A stretch of 7,135 nucleotides of DNA, taken from Pseudomonadota bacterium (GTDB lineage Bacteria; Pseudomonadota; Gammaproteobacteria; Burkholderiales; SG8-39). How positions within the stretch are numbered: position 1 is the stretch's first letter; each line of letters begins with the position of its first letter. The notes under the pieces are model-generated. The model searched no databases, was not told the origin of the DNA, and saw only the letters and a program-made list of their open reading frames with translations. This document shows positions 1-7,135 of the stretch, one piece after another. The DNA lies in assembly GCA_021848555.1 (NCBI GenBank), contig JAJZUN010000134.1, forward strand, positions 1-7,135, in the 5' to 3' direction. The translations under genes were made by a program, and so were the position numbers.

Positions 1-1347
1 GCCAGCCAGATCGGTTCCGGCCTCACCGGCGTCATGTATGTGCTGGACGAACCGTCGATCGGCCTGCACCAGCGCGACAACGGGCGCCTGCTCGCCACGC
101 TCAAGCATCTGCGCGACCTTGGCAATACCGTGATCGTGGTCGAACACGACGAAGAAGCGATCCTCGCGGCGGACTACGTGGTCGACATGGGGCCGGGGGC
201 GGGCGAGCACGGCGGCAGGCTGGTGGCCGAAGGCACACCCGGGGAAATCATGCGCAATCCCGCATCGCTCACCGGGAAGTATCTCGCCGGCCGCATGGAA
301 ATTCCACTGCCCAAACGCCGCCACCGTTACGACCAGGCCCGCGTACTGCGCCTGCATGGCGCCAGCGGCAACAACCTGAAGGGCGCGAACCTCGACTTGC
401 CGCTGGGCTTGTTCGTGTGCGTCACCGGCGTATCGGGTTCGGGCAAGTCGACGCTGGTCAACGACACGCTCTACGCCGCCGTCGCCCAGCATCTGTACGG
501 CAGCAGCGCCGAGCCGGCGCCGCACGAATCGGTCAGCGGGCTGGAATATTTCGACAAAGTGATCAGCGTCGACCAGAGCCCGATCGGCCGCACGCCGCGC
601 TCCAATCCGGCCACCTACACCGGCCTGTTCACGCCGATACGCGAACTGTTCGCCGGCGTGCCGGCGGCGCGCGAACGCGGCTACGAGCCGGGGCGCTTCT
701 CCTTCAACGTCAAGGGCGGGCGCTGCGAGGCCTGCCAGGGCGACGGCGTACTCAAGGTGGAAATGCACTTTCTGCCCGACATCTACGTTCCCTGCGATGT
801 TTGCCACGGCAAACGCTACAACCGCGAGACGCTGGAGGTGCAGTACAAGGGAAGGAACGTGCACGAGGTGCTGAAAATGACCGTCGAGCAGGCGCACGAT
901 TTCTTCAGCGCCGTGCCCATCGTGGCGCGCAAACTGAAGACCCTGCTCGAGGTCGGCCTGGGCTATGTCGAACTCGGCCAGTCCGCGACTACGCTGTCCG
1001 GCGGCGAGGCGCAGCGGGTGAAGCTGTCGCTGGAGCTCTCCAAGCGCGACACCGGGCGCACCCTCTACATCCTGGACGAACCGACCACCGGCCTGCACTT
1101 TCAGGACATCGATCTGCTGTTGCAGGTGCTGCACCGCTTGCGCGACCACGGCAACAGCGTGGTGGTGATCGAGCACAACCTGGATGTGATCAAGACCGCC
1201 GACTGGGTCATCGACCTGGGCCCCGAAGGCGGCGACGGCGGCGGCCGCATCATCGCCCAGGGTACGCCGGAGGACGTGGCCGAGAACCCGGCGAGCTACA
1301 CCGGGCAGTACCTGAAAGCGGTACTCGGAAAACGTAAGGCCGCTTAG
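1..1347 (+). CDS. uvrA: UvrABC excinuclease subunit A, C-terminal half (partial, cut at left edge)
   Basis: This is the C-terminal 448 residues of the DNA damage-recognition ATPase of nucleotide excision repair, which acts in the cytoplasm as a dimer and loads UvrB on lesions. The frame is open to the left edge, so the gene starts outside the window; the ATG at 34 is internal. The first residues, ASQIGSG followed by [14 protein letters not shown], are the Walker B and D-loop of the first ABC ATPase. The second ATPase follows: Walker [10 protein letters not shown] near 427-453, a C-x2-C-x19-C-x2-C zinc finger at 724-804 (CEAC...CDVC), the [11 protein letters not shown] signature near 1000-1030 and Walker [14 protein letters not shown] near 1060-1100. 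[18 protein letters not shown] wording (here [14 protein letters not shown]) is diagnostic of UvrA. The usual length is about 940 residues, so roughly half is present, with no internal damage. The stop TAG at 1345-1347 is 10 bases from the convergent neighbour's stop, with no terminator visible between them. Confidence 0.98.
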   Translation, partial: ASQIGSGLTGVMYVLDEPSIGLHQRDNGRLLATLKHLRDLGNTVIVVEHDEEAILAADYVVDMGPGAGEHGGRLVAEGTPGEIMRNPASLTGKYLAGRMEIPLPKRRHRYDQARVLRLHGASGNNLKGANLDLPLGLFVCVTGVSGSGKSTLVNDTLYAAVAQHLYGSSAEPAPHESVSGLEYFDKVISVDQSPIGRTPRSNPATYTGLFTPIRELFAGVPAARERGYEPGRFSFNVKGGRCEACQGDGVLKVEMHFLPDIYVPCDVCHGKRYNRETLEVQYKGRNVHEVLKMTVEQAHDFFSAVPIVARKLKTLLEVGLGYVELGQSATTLSGGEAQRVKLSLELSKRDTGRTLYILDEPTTGLHFQDIDLLLQVLHRLRDHGNSVVVIEHNLDVIKTADWVIDLGPEGGDGGGRIIAQGTPEDVAENPASYTGQYLKAVLGKRKAA

Positions 1348-1357
1348 TTCCTGACCC

Positions 1358-3328
<1,971 letters not shown>

Positions 3329-3357
3329 TGCTCGCACCGTTATGGCTGGACTGGTGC

Positions 3358-3366
3358 TGATATAGT
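3358..3366 (+). promoter_or_regulatory. Candidate extended -10 promoter of the TPR gene
   Basis: TG-A-TATAGT at 3358-3366 matches the extended -10 pattern TGnTATAAT with one mismatch in the hexamer. No good -35 lies 16-18 bases upstream, which is common for extended -10 promoters. Transcription would begin near 3373, giving a leader of about 17 bases that contains GAGAG (3375-3379), a possible ribosome binding site 10 bases before the ATG at 3390. It overlaps the -10 of the divergent gene. Confidence 0.45.
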
Positions 3367-3390
3367 AACCGTCCGAGAGCAATGATGGAA
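3362..3390 (-). promoter_or_regulatory. Candidate promoter of the acetoacetyl-CoA synthetase gene
   Basis: On the minus strand a -10-like TACTAT (3367-3362, 4 of 6 consensus bases) lies 17 bases downstream of a weak -35-like TTCCAT (3390-3385). A start site near 3355 would leave a leader of about 27 bases before the ATG at 3328. The -35 match is poor, so the call rests on position and on the -10. The same A/T-rich box reads as a -10 on the other strand. Confidence 0.35.
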
Positions 3391-4814
3391 TGGGCGCAAG
3401 CATGCCGCGCATGAGATTCGGACTCACATGGCGTAGAACTATCTTCCTCGGCGCCTGCCTCGCCGCGGTTGGCGCGCAGGCGCAGTCGCCCGCGGCGCGC
3501 TGCGCCGGGCCGCCGTCAGCCCCGGTGGTCGCCGGACGCGCACCGGCGCGCGAGCCGACGGTGCGGGACTACGAGCAACTGCTGCCGCGGGTGCCGCGCA
3601 GCGCGCGCGATCACTATGACCACGGCGTGCTGCATGAGCGCATGGACCAGCACACCAGCGCGATCCTCGATTACACCCAGGCGAGCGCCCGCGGTCCCTG
3701 CCTGGCGCAGGCCTGTGAGCGCCGCGGCGCCGCCTACGCGAACCTGGGCCGGCTCGACACCGCGCTGACGGACCTGGACGAAGCCATCCGCATTGACGCC
3801 AACTCGTCCTCGGCTTACGTGAATCGCGGCGCAGCCTACGAAACGCTGGGCCAGAACCAGCGCGCGCTCGAGGATTTCAGCCGGGCGATCGCGCTGGATC
3901 CGCAGTCGGCGACCGCGTATTTGAGGCACGGCGCAAGCCTCGAGCTCACGGGCGAACTGGACCGCGCCATCCAGGACTACGGCGAAGCCCTGCGCGTCGA
4001 CCCGAACGAGGCACAGGCCTACTTCTTTCGCGGCAGGACCCTGATCCGGCAGCGCCAGTTCGAGCGCGCGCTCGCCGACCTGGATCAGGCTCTGCGCCTG
4101 GACCCGCGCGACGCCAAGGCGCACCAAAGCCGCGCCGCGGTGTACGCCGCGACCGGCGACCATGCGCGCTCGATCGCGGACTACAGCGCCGCGATCCGCC
4201 TCGATGCGCAGTATGCGCTCGCCTATCAAGGCCGCGGCGATGCCTATGCACGCGCCGGCCAGCGTGAAGCCGCGCTGCAGGATTACGCTGCGGCGATACG
4301 CCTCAACCCGAAGAACGCCTACGCCTATTACAGCCGGGGGCTGGTCCTGGCGGGAAAAGGGGAACACCAGCGCGCGATCGAAGACCTGGATCAGGCGATA
4401 GTCAACAAACCGGATTTCGCCCCGGCCTTGCGCCACCGGGGCATGAGCCAGCAGAAACTCGGCCGTCTCGATCGCGCCGTGGCCGACTTCGAAGCGGCCA
4501 TCCGCCTGGACGAGCGCGACACCGTCGCGCTCAATGAGCTGGCCTGGCTGCTCGCGACATCCAGCCAGGCGCAATGGCGTGACGGCAGGCGCGCAGTGGA
4601 GCTGGCGCGCACCGCCTGCAACCTCGGCGGCTGGAAGGTTCCCGACCTGTTCGACACTTACGCGGCGGCGCTGGCCGAAGCGGGCCGATTCGAAGACGCG
4701 GTCAAGTGGCAGGAGGCGGCCCTGGAGTCGCCCGAATTCGAACACGCGCACGGCGCCGGCGCGCGCGAGCGGCTGCGCCTGTACCGCGAGGGAAAGCCGT
4801 ATCGGACCCCTTAG
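3390..4814 (+). CDS. Exported tetratricopeptide-repeat protein of unknown function
   Basis: The product is a 474-residue protein whose role I cannot assign; TPR arrays are alpha-helical scaffolds that bind partner proteins. The N-terminus (residues 5-31) looks like a signal peptide: arginines at 15-16, hydrophobic [13 protein letters not shown], and an AQA/Q cleavage site after residue 31. WRRTIF could pass as a Tat motif and LGAC (20-23) as a weak lipobox, but an ordinary Sec signal is simplest. A proline/alanine-rich linker (32-60) leads to a degenerate TPR (about 73-106), then eight TPRs in exact 34-residue register (107-378). A C-terminal block follows: [10 protein letters not shown] (382-391), [11 protein letters not shown] (400-410) and [25 protein letters not shown] (421-445), a TPR-like ending I know from many bacterial TPR proteins. 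The start could be the ATG at 3390, 3402 or 3411; 3390 is preferred for GAGAG upstream. It is divergent from the acetoacetyl-CoA synthetase gene and ends 18 bases from a convergent small gene. Confidence 0.85.
   Translation: MGASMPRMRFGLTWRRTIFLGACLAAVGAQAQSPAARCAGPPSAPVVAGRAPAREPTVRDYEQLLPRVPRSARDHYDHGVLHERMDQHTSAILDYTQASARGPCLAQACERRGAAYANLGRLDTALTDLDEAIRIDANSSSAYVNRGAAYETLGQNQRALEDFSRAIALDPQSATAYLRHGASLELTGELDRAIQDYGEALRVDPNEAQAYFFRGRTLIRQRQFERALADLDQALRLDPRDAKAHQSRAAVYAATGDHARSIADYSAAIRLDAQYALAYQGRGDAYARAGQREAALQDYAAAIRLNPKNAYAYYSRGLVLAGKGEHQRAIEDLDQAIVNKPDFAPALRHRGMSQQKLGRLDRAVADFEAAIRLDERDTVALNELAWLLATSSQAQWRDGRRAVELARTACNLGGWKVPDLFDTYAAALAEAGRFEDAVKWQEAALESPEFEHAHGAGARERLRLYREGKPYRTP
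3708..4523 (+). repeat. Eight tandem TPR units of 34 codons (102 bases each)
   Basis: Units begin at residues 107, 141, 175, 209, 243, 277, 311 and 345 of the TPR protein with no insertion or deletion between them. Each shows the helix A pattern with a small residue after an aromatic or Arg (RGAAY, RHGAS, RGRTL, SRAAV, RGDAY, RGLVL, RGMSQ) and a helix B pattern such as [14 protein letters not shown]. The conservation is at protein level; the DNA units have diverged considerably, so this is not a recent DNA duplication. Confidence 0.85.
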
Positions 4815-4832
4815 GCGTGCATTCCAGCCAGG

Positions 4833-5006
4833 TCAGGATACGGCCAGGTCGACCAGGTAGGCCGCGCCATAGGCGACGGCGGCCGCAAGCACGAAAATAA
4901 CCATGCCTCGCGTGATCCCTTTGGGAATGCCCATTTCCACCAGCCTACGCTTGATGAAAAAGGCGGCGATGAAATATACGACAGTAGAAATGACGATACT
5001 GGCCAT
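4833..5006 (-). CDS. Small two-span membrane protein, 57 residues, function unknown
   Basis: The minus-strand frame from ATG at 5006 to TGA at 4835-4833 encodes MASIVISTVVYFIAAFFIKR and onwards. Residues 3-18 form one hydrophobic helix and 35-51 (MVIFVLAAAVAYGAAYL) a second. They are joined by a polar loop, KRRLVEMGIPKGITRG (19-34), with a net positive charge. By the positive-inside rule the loop would face the cytoplasm and both ends the periplasm. The clean helix-loop-helix pattern, and a faint memory of similar small uncharacterised proteins in betaproteobacteria, argue that it is real; I could not search. It is too short for many ORF cut-offs, and a longer frame on the same strand (5086 to 4811) is a shadow of it. 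No Shine-Dalgarno precedes the ATG and no other in-frame start lies in the about 30 bases upstream. It is convergent with the TPR gene (18 bases) and divergent from gltI. No function is proposed. Confidence 0.75.
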   Translation of the reverse strand: MASIVISTVVYFIAAFFIKRRLVEMGIPKGITRGMVIFVLAAAVAYGAAYLVDLAVS

Positions 5007-5012
5007 GGGCGG

Positions 5013-5018
5013 AGCATA
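5013..5018 (-). promoter_or_regulatory. Possible -10 element of the small membrane protein gene (leaderless arrangement)
   Basis: TATGCT on the minus strand (4 of 6 matches to TATAAT) ends exactly 6 bases before the ATG at 5006. A start site at the usual distance would fall at or next to the A of the start codon. This fits the absence of a Shine-Dalgarno site and would make the mRNA leaderless. No good -35 is visible, so this is tentative. Confidence 0.25.
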
Positions 5019-5050
5019 GCGAAAAGCAGCCGGCGCCGGGAGCTATTTCG

Positions 5051-5069
5051 GAAGCGCCGACGGGGCTTC
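5051..5069. promoter_or_regulatory. Inverted repeat GAAGC-N9-GCTTC upstream of gltI promoter
   Basis: The arms at 5051-5055 and 5065-5069 pair perfectly, and an inner CC/GG pair extends the dyad past one mismatch. No T-run follows on either side, so it is not an intrinsic terminator. It sits about 20 bases upstream of the gltI -35 and between two divergent genes, which is where a regulator could bind. A CCGGCGCCGG palindrome lies at 5030-5039 as well. In DNA this GC-rich either could be chance. Confidence 0.2.
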
Positions 5070-5088
5070 GCGGAACTGCCGGCCACGC

Positions 5089-5118
5089 TTGGACAACGCT
5101 TGGGCGAATGCGTAGAAT
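5089..5118 (+). promoter_or_regulatory. Candidate sigma-70 promoter of gltI
   Basis: TTGGAC at 5089-5094 (TTG conserved) and TAGAAT at 5113-5118 (5 of 6 matches to TATAAT) are separated by 18 bases. Transcription would start near 5125, giving a leader of about 60 bases to the ATG at 5186. It is the best promoter match between the small membrane protein gene and gltI. Confidence 0.5.
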
Positions 5119-5173
5119 GGCCCGCACAATCGGTCTATTTGCGCCGCCGCCACAGCCGGCGCCCGACAAAACT

Positions 5174-5178
5174 AGGAG
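5174..5178 (+). promoter_or_regulatory. Ribosome binding site of gltI
   Basis: AGGAG lies 7 bases before the ATG at 5186. It decides the start: the same frame is open from an ATG at 5108, but that is inside the promoter region, and the added residues would precede a complete signal peptide. Confidence 0.85.
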
Positions 5179-5185
5179 TGTTCTC

Positions 5186-6085
5186 ATGAAACGTTTCGCC
5201 ACCCTCGCCCTTGCGCTGCCCCTGTCGATCGCGCTGATCGCACCGGTCGCCGCGCAGGAACTCACCGGCACATTGAAGAAAGTCAAGGAAACGGGAAGCT
5301 TCACCATAGGCTACCGGGAGTCCTCGATTCCTTTCTCCTACCTCGACGACAAGCAGCAGCCCATCGGCTATGCCATGGACCTGTGCATGAAGGTCGTCGA
5401 CGCGGTCAAGGCCCAGATGAAGATGCCCGCCATGAAACTCAACCTGCAGCCGGTCACTTCCAGCAACCGCATTCCGCTGCTGCAAAACGGCACCATCGAC
5501 ATGGAGTGCGGCTCGACCACCAACTCCGTCGCGCGCCAGCAGCAGGTGTGGTTCGGCCCGACCTATTTCGTCATCAACGTGACCGCGGCGGTGAAGAAGA
5601 ACTCCGGCATCAACGCCCTCGCCGACCTGAACGGCAAGACCATTTCCACCACCTCGGGCACGACCTCGGTCCCGCTGATCAAGTCCTACGAGAAGACCAA
5701 GAACGTCACCGTGAAGGAAATCTACGGCAAGGACCACGGCGAATCCTTCCTGCTGCTCGCCGATGACCGCGCCGCGGCGTTCATCATGGACGATATCCTG
5801 CTCGCCGGACAGATCGCCAATGCCAAGAGCCCGGCGGACTACAAAATCTTGCCCGAATCGCTGCGCCAGGAGCCCTACAGCATGATGATCCGCAAGGACG
5901 ACGCGCAGTTCAAGGCGCTGGTCGACAAGACCGTGGGCGGCGTGATGAAATCGGGCGAGATCGACAAGATCTACGCCAAGTGGTTCATGAACCCGGTGCC
6001 GCCCAAGGGCATCAACATGAACTTCGCGATGACGCCGCCGATCCGCGACGCGTTCAAGAACCCGAACGACAAAGGCGTGCAGTAG
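5186..6085 (+). CDS. gltI: Glutamate/aspartate ABC transporter, periplasmic binding protein
   Basis: The 299-residue product is a family 3 extracellular solute-binding protein that captures glutamate or aspartate in the periplasm and delivers it to the GltJK permease. A signal peptide (MKRFATLALALP...) is expected to be cut after A23 (VAA/Q). From memory it aligns closely to E. coli GltI (about 302 residues). The residues I recall as contacting the ligand in the enterobacterial protein are all present at a constant offset: R44 (in YRESSIPFSY), S92 and R95 (TSSNRIPLLQNG), S110 and T112 (ECGSTTN) and H184 (KDHGES). SGTTS (157-161), MDD (201-203) and the C-terminal KWFMNPVPPKGINMNF are also family wording. 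Two cysteines, C67 and C108, remain in the mature protein. It has its own promoter and strong ribosome binding site, and an intrinsic terminator follows the stop, so it should be made in excess over the permease genes downstream. Confidence 0.95.
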   Translation: MKRFATLALALPLSIALIAPVAAQELTGTLKKVKETGSFTIGYRESSIPFSYLDDKQQPIGYAMDLCMKVVDAVKAQMKMPAMKLNLQPVTSSNRIPLLQNGTIDMECGSTTNSVARQQQVWFGPTYFVINVTAAVKKNSGINALADLNGKTISTTSGTTSVPLIKSYEKTKNVTVKEIYGKDHGESFLLLADDRAAAFIMDDILLAGQIANAKSPADYKILPESLRQEPYSMMIRKDDAQFKALVDKTVGGVMKSGEIDKIYAKWFMNPVPPKGINMNFAMTPPIRDAFKNPNDKGVQ

Positions 6086-6106
6086 GCCCGCAGGCAAGTC
6101 AGCAAA

Positions 6107-6142
6107 GCCGGATGGCGCCGCACGCCCATCCGGCTTTTTTTT
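6107..6142 (+). terminator. Intrinsic terminator between gltI and gltJ
   Basis: GCCGGATGG (6107-6115) and CCATCCGGC (6126-6134) form a perfect 9-base-pair stem around a 10-base loop, followed by eight T (6135-6142). Three A before the stem can pair with the first T residues, making a stem of up to 12 pairs. It lies 21 bases after the gltI stop and 16 bases before gltJ, inside what is otherwise a single operon. It is best read as a partial terminator that lowers permease expression relative to the binding protein, though a separate gltJ promoter is not excluded. Confidence 0.9.
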
Positions 6143-6158
6143 GTGCACTGGGGCGAGG

Positions 6159-6884
6159 ATGAAACTGTCGATCTTTCTTGAGCAGATACCGGACGAGGGC
6201 ATTGCCTGGTGGCAGAACATGGCCGCCGGCCTGGGCTGGACCCTGGGCACCGCCTTCTTCGCCTGGATCCTCGCCTTCACCGTGGGCTCGGTCGTCGGCG
6301 TGGTGCGCACCACCGACAAGCGCTGGCTGGTGAACATCGGCAACGCCTATGTCGAGCTGTTCCGCAATATTCCGCTGATCGTGCAGTTCTTCCTGTGGTA
6401 TTTCGTCGTGCCCGGCCTCATCCCGGCGGTGAAAACCTGGGTCGTGTCGCTGGACCCGACCGAGCATCAGTTCGTCACCTCTATCGTGTGCCTGGGATTG
6501 TTCACCTCCGCGCGCATCGCCGAGCAGGTGCGTTCAGGCATCCAGTCGCTGTCTCACGGCCAGCGCAACGCCGGCTACGCCATCGGCCTGACCCAGCCGC
6601 AGACCTACCGCTATGTGCTGCTGCCGATGGCCTACCGCATCGTCATCCCGCCGCTTACCTCGGAGGTGATGAACTTGATCAAGAATACCTCGGTGGCCTA
6701 TTCGATCGGCCTGGTCGAACTGTTTTTCCGCACCCGCGAAATGGCCGAGATGACCTTCCGCTATTTCGAGGCCTTCACCGCGGCGACGCTGATCTACATG
6801 GTGATTGCGATGAGCGCCAACCGCGTCATGGCCTTTATCGAGCGGCGCGTGGCCGTCCCCGGCTACATCACAGGCGGCAAGTAA
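6159..6884 (+). CDS. gltJ: Glutamate/aspartate ABC transporter permease GltJ
   Basis: This 241-residue inner-membrane subunit of the glutamate/aspartate importer belongs to the HisM/GlnP-type polar amino acid permeases. Hydrophobic segments lie at about 24-49, 70-90, 105-120, 155-175 and 205-225. YVELFRNIPLIVQFFLWYFV (64-83) is typical of GltJ. The EAA loop that docks on the ATPase is at about 133-156 (HGQRNAGYAIGLTQPQ..., ending in LLP), with the conserved glycine at G143. From memory it aligns along its whole length with E. coli GltJ (246 residues). The frame is open back to a TTG at 6141, but that lies in the terminator T-run, so the ATG at 6159, preceded by the purine-rich GGGGCGAGG (6150-6158), is the likely start. 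Its stop codon overlaps the gltK start in TAATG, which indicates translational coupling of the two permease subunits. Confidence 0.94.
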   Translation: MKLSIFLEQIPDEGIAWWQNMAAGLGWTLGTAFFAWILAFTVGSVVGVVRTTDKRWLVNIGNAYVELFRNIPLIVQFFLWYFVVPGLIPAVKTWVVSLDPTEHQFVTSIVCLGLFTSARIAEQVRSGIQSLSHGQRNAGYAIGLTQPQTYRYVLLPMAYRIVIPPLTSEVMNLIKNTSVAYSIGLVELFFRTREMAEMTFRYFEAFTAATLIYMVIAMSANRVMAFIERRVAVPGYITGGK

Positions 6885-7135
6885 TGGGCGATCTCGACTT
6901 CGATGTCATCGGCCGTACCCTGCCCTATCTGTTGCAGGGACTGCAATACACGGTGCAGCTGACGCTGGTCGCCGCGTTCGGCGGCACCGTGTTCGGCACG
7001 CTGCTCGCCATGGCGCGGCTGTCCGCGTTCAAGCCGCTGGCGCTCGTTGCATCGGGCTACGTCAACCTGATGCGCTCGCTGCCGCTGCTGCTGGTGATCT
7101 TTTGGTTTTATTTCCTGGTGCCGGTGCTGGCGCAG
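6884..7135 (+). CDS. gltK: Glutamate/aspartate ABC transporter permease GltK (partial, cut at right edge)
   Basis: The first 84 codons of the second permease subunit are present and the frame stays open to the right edge; the full family length is about 220-225 residues. The start ATG at 6884 shares its A with the gltJ stop codon and follows AGGCGG (6872-6877), a good ribosome binding site 6 bases upstream. LPYLLQGLQYTVQLTLVAAF (13-32) begins the first membrane segment. YVNLMRSLPLLLVIFWFYFL (59-78) is the counterpart of the GltK segment that in E. coli reads AYVNVFRSIPLVMVLLWFY. GltJ and GltK would form the membrane channel; the ATPase gene gltL is expected next but is outside the window. Confidence 0.93.
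   Translation, partial: MGDLDFDVIGRTLPYLLQGLQYTVQLTLVAAFGGTVFGTLLAMARLSAFKPLALVASGYVNLMRSLPLLLVIFWFYFLVPVLAQ

Noticed and set aside
3329..3427. 33-codon N-terminal extension of acetoacetyl-CoA synthetase
   Set aside because: It would cross the divergent promoter region and the TPR gene start. The extra residues do not resemble the family, and the ATG at 3328 gives the expected length.
3708..4523. Tandem DNA repeat or CRISPR-like array
   Set aside because: The 102-base periodicity is due to TPR codons. The units differ in sequence, and there are no identical repeats separated by spacers.
3516..4751. 411-codon minus-strand open frame opposite the TPR gene
   Set aside because: Its apparent repetitiveness only mirrors the 102-base TPR units on the other strand. 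No start signal or family motif is seen.
4844..4865. GGTCGACC palindrome and nearby repeats as a terminator for the TPR gene
   Set aside because: It lies inside the coding sequence of the small membrane protein, the arms are short and no T-run follows.
4811..5086. 91-codon minus-strand frame overlapping the small membrane protein gene
   Set aside because: It is on the same strand in a different frame, with a serine/proline/arginine-rich product typical of an out-of-frame reading. The 57-residue frame has a coherent two-helix structure.
5135..6343. 402-codon open frame on the minus strand opposite gltI and gltJ
   Set aside because: It is a shadow of two well-recognised genes in high-GC DNA. 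Its translation is rich in H, R, G and V without any family motif, and it crosses the gltI-gltJ terminator.

Overview
The window is a gene-dense, high-GC stretch of bacterial chromosome that looks betaproteobacterial (Burkholderiales or Rhodocyclales type). That placement rests on the UvrA C-terminus (wording such as [21 protein letters not shown]), the GltI/GltJ/GltK transporter sequences and a bacterial acetoacetyl-CoA synthetase. It is recognition from memory, not a database result. There are no insertion sequences, CRISPR arrays, tRNA or rRNA genes, or phage genes. Overall this is core or housekeeping DNA rather than an accessory island.

Layout: (1) 1-1347, plus strand: the C-terminal half of uvrA (nucleotide excision repair), cut by the left edge. 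(2) 1358-3328, minus strand: a complete acetoacetyl-CoA synthetase, convergent with uvrA and only 10 bases from it. (3) 3329-3389: a 61-base divergent promoter region in which one TATAGTA-type box can be read as a -10 element on both strands. (4) 3390-4814, plus strand: an exported tetratricopeptide-repeat protein with eight repeats in exact 34-residue register plus a C-terminal TPR-like extension. (5) 4833-5006, minus strand: a 57-residue protein with two membrane segments, shorter than many ORF cut-offs. (6) 5007-5185: the longest non-coding stretch (179 bases). It carries a sigma-70-like promoter, a GAAGC/GCTTC dyad and a good ribosome binding site for the next gene. (7) 5186-7135, plus strand: gltI, an intrinsic terminator, gltJ, and the first 84 codons of gltK, cut by the right edge.

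How the genes work together: gltI, gltJ and gltK encode the periplasmic binding protein and the two permease subunits of a glutamate/aspartate ABC importer. The ATPase (gltL) is expected just beyond the right edge. A strong hairpin plus T-run between gltI and gltJ probably terminates most transcripts, so that the binding protein is made in excess over the membrane subunits. Acetoacetyl-CoA synthetase would feed acetoacetate into acetoacetyl-CoA metabolism, for example polyhydroxybutyrate turnover. It has no evident functional link to uvrA or to the TPR gene. The TPR protein and the small membrane protein have no assignable function. I found no convincing new multi-gene system. The least-explained items are the small membrane protein, its apparent lack of a Shine-Dalgarno site, and the shared divergent promoter.
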